27,817 bases of DNA from a virus. The notes below the pieces were generated by a model. It ran no database searches, was not told where the DNA came from, and worked only from the letters and a program-made list of their open reading frames with translations. The stretch spans positions 1 to 27,817 of IMG/VR virus record IMGVR_UViG_3300048914_000026; one strand, given 5' to 3'. This document shows, in pieces, positions 6,985 through 14,190 of this stretch; position 1 is the stretch's first letter, and each line of letters begins with the position of its first letter. Both the position numbers and the translations under genes were made by a program.

Positions 6985-7302
6985 TTAGATGATGCGGCGG
7001 GAGGTCGCCATGAGGCCCTCCATGTCGAGGCTCTGGAGGCGCTTGAGAACGTCCTTCAGCTCCACGTTCTTGTCGAAGATATTGAACCCTTCGGCCATCC
7101 ATTGCTCGACTACGGAGGTCGGGATGGCGGCTACGTGGTGGAAGTCGCCCATGCGGCTGTTCGCGCTCTCGATGCGCTGGGAGGCCAGGTTGCTGAGGAA
7201 GTGGGACCCAAGGTCCTGAGTGCGCTTGATGACGAGGTTCTCGTCGTCCACGCGGAAGGCATTTTCGGTGTCTACGAGAGACACGCTCTTTGAATTGTCC
7301 AT
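6985..7302 (-). CDS. Small conserved protein between capsid and adaptor genes
   Basis: A 105-residue soluble protein starting 'MDNSKSVSLVDTENAFRVDDENL' and containing 'DLGSHFLSNLASQRIESAN' and 'VVEQWMAEGFNIFDK'. I do not recognise a domain. Small proteins in this slot, between the major capsid protein and the head-tail adaptor, are frequent in podoviruses and are often virion or assembly proteins. The start codon follows CAAGACATC, closely resembling the AAGACATA before the next gene, so both may rely on a similar weak ribosome site. A structured hairpin separates it from the capsid gene. Confidence 0.6.
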   Translation of the reverse strand: MDNSKSVSLVDTENAFRVDDENLVIKRTQDLGSHFLSNLASQRIESANSRMGDFHHVAAIPTSVVEQWMAEGFNIFDKNVELKDVLKRLQSLDMEGLMATSRRII

Positions 7303-7327
7303 GATGTCTTGGTTTGAGGGAAGGGGT

Positions 7328-7358
7328 GTGGCCCCACGACACTAGGTCGCAGGGCCAC
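7328..7358 (-). other. RNA hairpin just after the major capsid gene
   Basis: On the minus-strand RNA, GUGGCCC-UG-CGAC, a five-base loop, then GUCG-UG-GGGCCAC form a 13-bp stem with two adjacent wobble pairs. On the plus strand the same positions are A-C mismatches. It lies eight bases after the capsid stop codon. There is no U tract, so attenuation, RNase processing or 3'-end stabilisation fits better than full termination. Confidence 0.55.
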
Positions 7359-7365
7359 GGACGAA

Positions 7366-8289
7366 TTACGTCAGGTTGGTGATGAGGGCGTCACCGGCGT
7401 AGTTCTTGTGCTTCAGGCCGAACTCGCCAACGATCATGTTCATCTGAGCATCGCCGGTCTTCGCCAGCGGCTCGCGGGTCCAGCCACGGAGGGTCACTTC
7501 CTCCCACATGCCCGGATCGATGAGCCAGGCATCCTGCGACCGCTGGAAGCGGTTCAGGACGACCTTGAACTCACCGAACGGCGAGACGTAGAGGTTGACC
7601 ACGTTGACGAGCTTGGTGCCCTCGCCATCGAACTCACGCTGACGGCCAGCGGCCCCGGTGAAGCCCGCGACGATAAGGCTGTCAGCAGGCTTGATCATCA
7701 GGACGTTCGGCTCGGCACCTACGTTATAGGCAGCCTGAGCGGCAGCAAGCAGCGCCGTTTCGCTGAAGGCAGCGGCGGTGCCGGTCGTGCCACCCAGCGG
7801 GGTCGCAGCGCCCATGTAGTAGCGGTTCGTCGCCACGGTGACCTGGGACGCAGCGGAGGCGGTCAGGCGCGGCGTGGTCGTGCTGTCACCGGCAGTCGCG
7901 GTCTGGGCGAGGCCGATGTAGGCGTTCTCCTTGTCGCGCTTCAGTTCCTCACCGGCCTTGGCGAGCTGGTAGGCGGTTTCCTTGGCGCGACCGTACTGGT
8001 CCACGGCGTCTTCGGTTGCCGAGACCTTGATGGTCTTCTCCATGATCTGCGTATAGTTGGACCGCAGGGTCGGAGGGGTCAGGGTGGCGTCAGCGGCGGT
8101 GAAGCCTTCGACCTTAGCGTTGGTCTGGACGGCCCGCAGGCTGTCTTCCATCCACTGGAACTGACGGTTCTTGGTCTTGCTTGCGCCGATCATCGTCTGG
8201 AACGGCGTCTTGGTCGGGGTGATGCGGCTGATGATTTCCGAGACATCTTCCTTGATGCCAACGGTGTCGTAGGTGGTGTAGGTTGCCAT
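7366..8289 (-). CDS. Major capsid protein, SU10-like (HK97-fold) family
   Basis: A 307-residue protein starting 'MATYTTYDTVGIKEDVSEIISRI'. It continues 'TPTKTPFQTMIGASKTKNRQFQWMEDSL', a start typical of the SU10-type major capsid family (DUF5309), which has the HK97 fold. It also has 'NYTQIMEKTIKVSATEDAVDQYGRAKETAYQLAKAGEELKRD', matching the spine-helix region of that family, and a C-terminal 'PFGEFKVVLNRFQ' and 'DPGMWEEVTLRGWTREPLAKTGDAQ'. It would form the icosahedral shell. The preceding gene is the scaffold, as expected for coordinated assembly, and the following 76 bases contain a stable hairpin that may modulate message level. Confidence 0.9.
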   Translation of the reverse strand: MATYTTYDTVGIKEDVSEIISRITPTKTPFQTMIGASKTKNRQFQWMEDSLRAVQTNAKVEGFTAADATLTPPTLRSNYTQIMEKTIKVSATEDAVDQYGRAKETAYQLAKAGEELKRDKENAYIGLAQTATAGDSTTTPRLTASAASQVTVATNRYYMGAATPLGGTTGTAAAFSETALLAAAQAAYNVGAEPNVLMIKPADSLIVAGFTGAAGRQREFDGEGTKLVNVVNLYVSPFGEFKVVLNRFQRSQDAWLIDPGMWEEVTLRGWTREPLAKTGDAQMNMIVGEFGLKHKNYAGDALITNLT

Positions 8290-8331
8290 GTTCTTGTAAC
8301 TTGAAAGGGAATTAGGGGGTTAGGGTTGGGT

Positions 8332-9354
8332 TCAGTCGCTGGTGTCGGCCCAGCGCTCCATGAAGGCGGCAACGGCGTCGTCACGGCTGCCCGAGCGGGC
8401 GAGCTTGGTGAGACCCTCGTTTCCACGCTTCCCTGAGGCGAGGCGGTCAGAGCGGTTGGAGCTAGGCTTCACGACCTTCTTGGCCGTGTTCTTCACTACG
8501 GTCTTCTTGACCGCAGCCTTGGCCTTGAGGCTGTCGAGGCGCATGGCCTTGTGCATGAACTTGAGGACGGTCGGATCGATGATGCCGGTGGCGACATCTT
8601 CGGGCATCCCGTTCTCAACTGCGTAGGCGAGGACCTTGCTGTAAACCTCACGGTTCCAGCCCGGCACATCGCGCTCAAGGACGGTGATCGCTTCCTTCGC
8701 GGCTGCGATGCGTTCGTCCTGCTTCTGCTGGGCGATGCGACCAAGGAAATCCTTCGCCTCCTGATCGATGAACTCCAGCTCCTGCACGGCCTCACGGGCT
8801 TCAGTGCGGAGGGCGAGGAACTCATCGGGAGTGAGGCGCTGCTGGGCTACCAACCAATCGATCTTCTCGAAGGGGGCGACCCGTTCCTTGGCCTTGTCCA
8901 GCATACGCTGGGTGACTGCGACCGCTCGCTCGGTATCCGCTTCTGCGGTCTTGCGGGCGGTGGCGACTTCTTGAGACTTGCGAGTGAGGGAGGCTTCCTG
9001 CCCGTAGAGGCGCTTCAGCTCCTTGACGGTGACGCTCTTTTCCTCGCCGTCAACGGTCAGCGTGACCCGGTGGTCGTCCCCTGCAACAGGGGCAACGCCG
9101 GCATCATCGTCTGCTTCATCGTCATCGGTGGCTTCGTCGTCGTTGTCGTCACCTTCGTCCTCATCTTCGAGGTCGAGGTTCTCATCTTCGTCGTTGTCGT
9201 TAACCTGAGGCTCGGTCTCGTCGTCCTCATCGGTGTTTACCCCCTCGTCCGTGTCGGATGGCGTTTCAGCGTCCTTCCAGCGGTCAAGGAAAAGGTCAGT
9301 GGCGTCGTTAAGCGAGACGCCGGTTTCATTGACGCCCTCAGTAGGGGTGGTCAT
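8332..9354 (-). CDS. Capsid scaffolding protein
   Basis: A 340-residue, highly charged protein. Residues about 37-90 are almost all Asp and Glu ('DEDENLDLEDEDEGDDNDDE'). A helical, coiled-coil-like middle with 'KELKRLYGQEASLTRKSQEVATARKTAEAD' follows, and the C-terminus is basic ('KKTVVKNTAKKVVKPSSNRSDR'). This charge pattern and a place directly before the major capsid gene are typical of podovirus scaffolds, which template the procapsid and leave or are degraded before packaging. The start is set by an ATGA overlap with the upstream gene. The acidic tract is low-complexity and produces open antisense frames that are not genes. Confidence 0.82.
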   Translation of the reverse strand: MTTPTEGVNETGVSLNDATDLFLDRWKDAETPSDTDEGVNTDEDDETEPQVNDNDEDENLDLEDEDEGDDNDDEATDDDEADDDAGVAPVAGDDHRVTLTVDGEEKSVTVKELKRLYGQEASLTRKSQEVATARKTAEADTERAVAVTQRMLDKAKERVAPFEKIDWLVAQQRLTPDEFLALRTEAREAVQELEFIDQEAKDFLGRIAQQKQDERIAAAKEAITVLERDVPGWNREVYSKVLAYAVENGMPEDVATGIIDPTVLKFMHKAMRLDSLKAKAAVKKTVVKNTAKKVVKPSSNRSDRLASGKRGNEGLTKLARSGSRDDAVAAFMERWADTSD

Positions 9355-9656
9355 CGGTCAGTGTTACCTTGGATTGTAATGGGGCCGTCTTCGCGTTCAG
9401 CATGTTCGGCGTCGAGCCGCTGCACCGCCTGATCCTTCGTGAGGACCCGTGCGTTCAGCTCGGCTTCGATGGCCTGGAGGCCCCGGTAGAGGTTGTAGGT
9501 GTCTTCGCGTCCCGTTGCGTCGGATGGGCTGCTCTCCGTGAAGGAGGCAAAGCACTCGATAGCGAGGGACTTGAGGACGGATTGAAAGGTGGGATCGGAA
9601 AGGAGGCTGGCGGCTGCCAGCCCCCTCTCGATGATTTCGTCTGTGGTAGGTGTCAT
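9351..9656 (-). CDS. Small protein between portal and scaffold
   Basis: A 101-residue soluble protein starting 'MTPTTDEIIERGLAAASLLSDP', with 'NLYRGLQAIEAELNARVLTKDQAVQRLDAEH' near the end, predicted helical. I do not recognise a family with a known function. It is linked by TAATG to the end of the portal gene and by ATGA to the scaffold start, so it is co-translated with head genes and may be a head-assembly or minor capsid protein. In many podoviruses a short protein of this kind sits in the same slot. Confidence 0.65.
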   Translation of the reverse strand: MTPTTDEIIERGLAAASLLSDPTFQSVLKSLAIECFASFTESSPSDATGREDTYNLYRGLQAIEAELNARVLTKDQAVQRLDAEHAEREDGPITIQGNTDR

Positions 9657-11701
9657 TACCCGTTGGGTGAGATGATTGCGGTTGCCTTCGCGTTCTCCGG
9701 GGGAGCCTTGGCGAGTTCTTCCTGCGCCAGTGCGATCTCGGCCTCTGCGACTTCGATCCGGTTCTCGGTCTCGGCCTGCTTGCGGTCCTGATCCATCGCC
9801 TTGATGTGGAACTCGATGGTCTTGAAGCGGCGGTCCATGTCGGCCTTGAACTGAGCGAGCGTGGCGTTGTCGCTTTCCTTCTTCTCGGCCAAATCCTGCT
9901 TGCGCTGGTTGAGTTCGAGTTCCTGTTCGCGGAGCTTGAGTTCGGTAGCGGCGAGGGGATCGGGCTGCGGAGGCGGCGTCTGCTCGGGGTTCTTGAGGAA
10001 CATAGAGATGTCCCGGTGACCCTTCGTCTCGAAGACCGTCTTGTAGAGGTTGTACCTCTCCTGCGGCGTATAGAGATGAGCGATTGCCGGGTCCTGGGCG
10101 AGGATGGTGCCCAGCTCCAGATACTCCTTGGCGCGGTTGTCACGCTCCCCGTAGCCGAGGCGGAAGTCGATGGTTACGTCCCGCTGGTTCGACCAATCGC
10201 AGGGGGTCACAGGGACCCATTGCCCGGCGACATCTACGACCCGCTGGTGGTTCTCGTTCTCCACCACAAGGCGGTAGACTTCGAGGAACAGCGGCCCAAG
10301 GAACTGCGAGGCGAAGGCACGGGCCATCGTCTTCTGGCGCTGCATGGAGGCTCCGATGAGCTGCTCCACCATACCCTGCGAGTTCTGATTGCTGATCGCG
10401 TCCTTGTTGAGACCCTGCGAAAGCCGGGAGACGCCAGTTACGTCCTCCTTGTCCTCATCGAGCATCTGCACGGTTTGGAAGACGAAGGGGTTCAGCGGGG
10501 CCTGCGGGATCGGGAAGATACCGTCAGGGCGCGTGACGTTGACCAAGCCACCGATGCGGTTGTCTAGCAGCTCTCGGGGGTTGGTCAGGGCACCCTTAAC
10601 AACGCCCATGCGCGGGTTGTTGGCGACAACGGCGTGGTCGAGGATCGAACGAACCAAGACGGTCTTGGCGTTCTGGGTCGGGATGACGCGGGCCGCGAAG
10701 TTCTCACCCCAGAAGCGGTGAGGCGTGGGGAGGGGCGCGTAGGAGAAGAACGGGTGGCGATCCACCTGTTCCTTGTCGAGAATGACATCTCCGCAATGGA
10801 CGATCTTCCAGAGCTTGGTGGTCGTCCCGTCGAGGTTCAGGCGCGTGTAGGTCTCATAGACCACATGCTTGCGGGAGCCGGGCTGACGGTCGGCGCTATC
10901 GGAGGTAACGCTGCCATCGGACACACTATCGAAGCGGTTGACCCGCTCGTTGTCCATCGCCAGCTCATCGTCCTTGCCGTCCGAGAGGCTATCGACCTTC
11001 TTGGCGTCGAACCCATCGGCCTTCAGCTCATCCTTCGACTTCTCCGTTCGGTGGGAGATGATCGGGGAGGATCGGAGGTCCTTGATGTTGGGCGGAACGA
11101 TGAATTCCTCCATCGGGAGGCACTCGATCCTGACCTGGCTCTTGTCTTCCTTGCGGGTCAGGGTCCCTGAGTAGAGTTCCGTATCCGGGTCGATTTCGAG
11201 GTCTTCGAGCGTTACGCCATCATCGGCCAGCAGCTCGTCCAGACTATCACCATCGAGGTCCTCGAAGGTTTCCTCGATCTCGGAGACGCACTTGTCCCAA
11301 TAGACCTTCACGACCGCGTTGCGGTGCGTCAGTCCCCCGTGGATCACGGAGGCGAACAGGCATGTGCCAGCGTTAAGCTCGAAGACTACGTGCTTGACGT
11401 AGGCCGTGGCGACCTTGGCGAGAGGAACATCGTCCTCACCCTTGGGCGAGAAGGCCACAATGTCGCCGTGAGCGCTGAAGGTCTCTAGGAGGGTCGCCTT
11501 GGCGCTCTCCACCGTGTCGAATACGTCCGTGGAGACATACTTGGAGTTCCCGGCGTGGAAGGGGGCGGGGAGCTTGCCGTTGTAGTAGTCTTCGACCTTA
11601 CGGCGTTCCCCGGCCAGCTTCGTGTCCGTGTACTTGACCCCGGCCTTCAGGTCGGAAGTCAGTAGGGACAGGATTTCACTGTCCGATAGTTTCTTAGGCA
11701 T
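9656..11701 (-). CDS. Portal protein, P22-like family
   Basis: A 681-residue protein starting 'MPKKLSDSEILSLLTSDLKAG'. It has 'GERRKVEDYYNGKLPAP', 'STDVFDTVESAKATLLETF', 'HRNAVVKVYWDK', 'PMEEFIVPP', 'HPFFSYAPLPTPHRFWGENFA' and 'DVTGVSRLSQGLNKDAISNQNSQGMVEQLIGAS'. These are the usual landmarks of P22-like portals, as is the size. Twelve copies would form the DNA channel at one vertex and dock the terminase. The last 120 residues are a charged coiled coil ('LKLREQELELNQRKQDLAEKKE'), like the barrel of P22 portals. It starts directly after the large terminase stop (TAAATG). Confidence 0.9.
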   Translation of the reverse strand: MPKKLSDSEILSLLTSDLKAGVKYTDTKLAGERRKVEDYYNGKLPAPFHAGNSKYVSTDVFDTVESAKATLLETFSAHGDIVAFSPKGEDDVPLAKVATAYVKHVVFELNAGTCLFASVIHGGLTHRNAVVKVYWDKCVSEIEETFEDLDGDSLDELLADDGVTLEDLEIDPDTELYSGTLTRKEDKSQVRIECLPMEEFIVPPNIKDLRSSPIISHRTEKSKDELKADGFDAKKVDSLSDGKDDELAMDNERVNRFDSVSDGSVTSDSADRQPGSRKHVVYETYTRLNLDGTTTKLWKIVHCGDVILDKEQVDRHPFFSYAPLPTPHRFWGENFAARVIPTQNAKTVLVRSILDHAVVANNPRMGVVKGALTNPRELLDNRIGGLVNVTRPDGIFPIPQAPLNPFVFQTVQMLDEDKEDVTGVSRLSQGLNKDAISNQNSQGMVEQLIGASMQRQKTMARAFASQFLGPLFLEVYRLVVENENHQRVVDVAGQWVPVTPCDWSNQRDVTIDFRLGYGERDNRAKEYLELGTILAQDPAIAHLYTPQERYNLYKTVFETKGHRDISMFLKNPEQTPPPQPDPLAATELKLREQELELNQRKQDLAEKKESDNATLAQFKADMDRRFKTIEFHIKAMDQDRKQAETENRIEVAEAEIALAQEELAKAPPENAKATAIISPNG

Positions 11702-13285
11702 TTAGATCGCGGTTAGGTAGAAGTCGTCCGTGGAGACGACAGGCGTGAAGACGCCTTCGTGGATATGGTTCGCAATGGCGAGGGCAGTCACACAGTCGTC
11801 GTGACAGCCGCTCTCGGCCTCCATGTTCCCGCTGTCGGTCACAATGTAGGTCATCAGTTCAGCGATGGTGGTGCGGTCGAGTAGCGTCAGCTCCCCTTCG
11901 CGCAGCGAGGCGCGGAGCTGGTCGATTACCAACGGCTTCGTCTTGGTGTTCATGCGGAACCCAAGGTTTACCGTCTCCTTGTCATCGAGCTTGTCGTATA
12001 CCGTCTCCGTGTAGAAGTTAGGGTATGCGAAGTCTTTGCCCAGACGAGTGCAAGTGAGGATGCCGTGGTTGTTGCTCTCGACCGCTATCTTGGCGGTATT
12101 ATAGAAGAACCCTAGGGCCTTCAGGACCGTAGCGAAGTAGTCGGGGTGGACATGGCCTCGCCATATCCCGACTTGTCGTTTCTTGCTGTTGAGGATTTGG
12201 GCGACCGAATAGTCTCCCCCTCGGACGCCCATCGCTACGTCAGCGCCGATGTAGTATGTTTCGGCGGGGTCTACCTTCTCATAGACGGTAAGCTCCCCTC
12301 GCCGGTCATCTTGGAACTCGTCTCCCATCAGCCCCATTGTGGGGGCCGATCTGGGCGCGGACTGCGCCATCTCCGAGAGTTGCTCAGGGTTGAACACGGG
12401 GCGACCCGTGGTCAGGAAGGCTTCTTCAGGTGTCGAAGGGTACTCCTGCTTGAACAGGTCGATACCGTTCTGGGCCACCTTGCGGCGGCGGAACATGAGC
12501 TGCTCGTCATCGAGGTCATGCAGCTCTACGAGCCGTTCTTCCTCGGGAGTGCGCTCGAAGCCTTCGGGGACAGCTTCGCGGTATTCGTCTTGGATGAACC
12601 ACGGGAGGAAGACCGGAATGTAGCCGTTGGTCCCTTCGACCGCTCCCTTCCACATATCGTAGAAGACGCCAGAGACGCCATTGGCCGTGCTTTCGATGAA
12701 GACACAGGTGTTGGGGCGGCTAGGAATGGCCTGGAGGATACCGTTCAGGATATCCTTGGCGGTGTTCTTGGGCCAGAACGCCAGCTCCGACAGGTGGGCG
12801 ACCGTGATGGTTTCGCCTCGGCCTACGCTCTCACCGCCTGCGGTGGCGACCGCATAGCCGCTGTCGAGCTTGTCGAAGTTGAGTTCCTTGCGCGACGAGT
12901 ATTTCGTCTTGGGCTTGAGGGCCTCAGGGGTGTTGTCGTAGTAGCGGCGGGTCATGTCGAACAGCGCTTTCGTGCTGTCCGAGTGGTGGGTCACAACCAT
13001 AGCCTTCTGGGCTTTGCGCTGCGAGGTCCACCAATACATGTAGCCGCCAACGGCGGTGGAGAGGCCCATCTGGCGGGCCTTGAGAATGATTACACGGACC
13101 CGGCCTTCCGTCTTCATCTGATCATTGACCATCTGAAGCAGTCGGCTCTGGGCCTCGTTGAGCTTGAGGTTGACTACCTCACCATCCTTGGTCCTGATCT
13201 TCAGGGCCTTGGAGGCGTAGTAATCGAAGTCCTCGAAAAGCCGCTTCCTGATCTCCTTCCGCCTCTGATCGGCGGTCTGGGTCAT
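11702..13285 (-). CDS. terL: Terminase large subunit (packaging ATPase/nuclease)
   Basis: A 527-residue protein, normal for the family. The ATPase domain has a Walker A-like 'KARQMGLST' at 69-77 and a Walker B/catalytic Glu region 'TVAHLSELAFW' at 161-171. The RNase H-like nuclease domain has the three acidic clusters expected: D349 in 'YIGADVAMG', E403 in 'IAVESNNHG', and 'CHDDCVTALAIA' near 498-509. It pumps DNA into the procapsid through the portal and cuts it. The start overlaps the upstream gene by ATGA and the portal follows immediately. All key residues are present, so it should be active. Confidence 0.95.
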   Translation of the reverse strand: MTQTADQRRKEIRKRLFEDFDYYASKALKIRTKDGEVVNLKLNEAQSRLLQMVNDQMKTEGRVRVIILKARQMGLSTAVGGYMYWWTSQRKAQKAMVVTHHSDSTKALFDMTRRYYDNTPEALKPKTKYSSRKELNFDKLDSGYAVATAGGESVGRGETITVAHLSELAFWPKNTAKDILNGILQAIPSRPNTCVFIESTANGVSGVFYDMWKGAVEGTNGYIPVFLPWFIQDEYREAVPEGFERTPEEERLVELHDLDDEQLMFRRRKVAQNGIDLFKQEYPSTPEEAFLTTGRPVFNPEQLSEMAQSAPRSAPTMGLMGDEFQDDRRGELTVYEKVDPAETYYIGADVAMGVRGGDYSVAQILNSKKRQVGIWRGHVHPDYFATVLKALGFFYNTAKIAVESNNHGILTCTRLGKDFAYPNFYTETVYDKLDDKETVNLGFRMNTKTKPLVIDQLRASLREGELTLLDRTTIAELMTYIVTDSGNMEAESGCHDDCVTALAIANHIHEGVFTPVVSTDDFYLTAI

Positions 13286-13953
13286 GCGGGCTTGGCGTCT
13301 TCCTCTGCCAGCTCGTCAAGGAAGTCCTCAGCGGTTCGGAGGTTGACGTTGCTGGTGGCAGCAGGCTTGGCGAGGTTCCATTCAAGGAGAGTGCGGATCG
13401 TGGCGAGCTTGTCCTTCGTGGGAAGGTCGGTCGCCAGCATCTCCACAGCCTCCTTCATGGCCTTGCGGGCAATGGGATTGTCGGGGAGAGCCCCTTCCAT
13501 ATCCATGAGCTTGAAAATCCTTTGGGCGATCTTGCGGGCTTCTTCCCGCTGAAGGGCCGCTTCGTGGTTGGTGGTGCCGAGGGGGTTGCCTGCGATCTTG
13601 GACGGCTTCGCTTTGCGGGCTTCGGAATTCGCCGCCGCTCTACTGATCTCGGATAGCTTCTCGGGGTTCTCGCGCTTGAGGCGAGCGAAGTAGGCGTCTC
13701 GGGGCTTGCCTACGTAACCTTGGCGCTCTCGCTTCCTCTTAGGTTTGGGAGGCGGCGGGGGCGGGTTGAGCGCCAGGTCGATTAGGGCTTCAAGCGTCTT
13801 CGGCTTGTTCTTCGCCCCCTTCGGGCGACCCCGTGGGCGCTTCGGGGCCTTCTTCAGCTCGTCCAGCAGCCACTTCGGGCGTGTTTTCGACCCTTTTGGC
13901 CTTCCGCCCTTGTTTCGCGGGGGCTGGTCGGTCGGCGGCGTTTCGATGCTCAT
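13282..13953 (-). CDS. terS: Probable terminase small subunit with AT-hook motifs
   Basis: A 223-residue basic protein. The N-terminus carries three hook-like motifs ('GGRPKGSK', 'RPRGRPKGAKNK' and a poly-Pro/Lys stretch 'NPPPPPPKPKRKRERQ'), which suit minor-groove DNA binding. The C-terminal half is helical ('ALQREEARKIAQRIFKLMDMEG', 'KDKLATIRTLLEWNLAKPA'). Location directly before terL with an ATGA overlap supports a small-terminase role, meaning recognition of packaging sites. I saw no confirmed TerS domain. The ATG at 13,953 is chosen over a TTG six bases earlier. The first 164 bases overlap the preceding gene in another frame. Confidence 0.6.
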   Translation of the reverse strand: MSIETPPTDQPPRNKGGRPKGSKTRPKWLLDELKKAPKRPRGRPKGAKNKPKTLEALIDLALNPPPPPPKPKRKRERQGYVGKPRDAYFARLKRENPEKLSEISRAAANSEARKAKPSKIAGNPLGTTNHEAALQREEARKIAQRIFKLMDMEGALPDNPIARKAMKEAVEMLATDLPTKDKLATIRTLLEWNLAKPAATSNVNLRTAEDFLDELAEEDAKPA

Positions 13954-14140
13954 TCTCAATCATTCGGCTGATTGCGCCCCGGATGGTGAGGGCGTGTTCG
14001 GGAAGCCCTGCGAGACCGCTGGGAATGCTGTCACGAATGGCGGTCAGGAGGGCGATCTGTTCCTCGTCTGTAAGGTAACGGGAGCCCTTGATCCGTTCAG
14101 CTTCCCTAAGGAGCGAGACGGTATCCTTGATGTTGAACAT
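13790..14140 (-). CDS. Small protein overlapping the small terminase gene
   Basis: A 116-residue protein starting 'MFNIKDTVSLLREAERIKGSR'. The first 65 residues look like a compact helical domain. The last 55 ('RNAADRPAPAKQGRKAKRVEN', then acidic, Glu/Pro-rich) are low-complexity and share their DNA with the hook region of the next gene in another frame. AAGGA five bases before the ATG is a strong ribosome site, so translation is likely. Function is unknown. Its place before terS and terL suggests a packaging accessory, or a first half of an earlier terminase gene. Confidence 0.6.
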   Translation of the reverse strand: MFNIKDTVSLLREAERIKGSRYLTDEEQIALLTAIRDSIPSGLAGLPEHALTIRGAISRMIENEHRNAADRPAPAKQGRKAKRVENTPEVAAGRAEEGPEAPTGSPEGGEEQAEDA

Positions 14141-14157
14141 TAGTGTCCTTGGAGGGT

Positions 14158-14186
14158 GTGGGGAGGGGACTTAGCCCCTCCGCCAC
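14158..14186 (-). other. Stable hairpin between ejection and terminase genes
   Basis: GTGGGGAGGGG (14,158-14,168) pairs with CCCCTCC-G-CCAC (14,175-14,186) around a six-base loop, with one bulged base. No U tract follows on the minus strand (ACACCCUCC). It lies between the 1055-residue virion gene and the packaging genes, so processing or partial attenuation is plausible. Confidence 0.5.
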
Positions 14187-14190
14187 GTTG

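Noticed and set aside
12146-13552. A 468-codon plus-strand open frame
   Set aside because: It is antisense to the large terminase, which has all its motifs, and has no ribosome site or recognisable domain.
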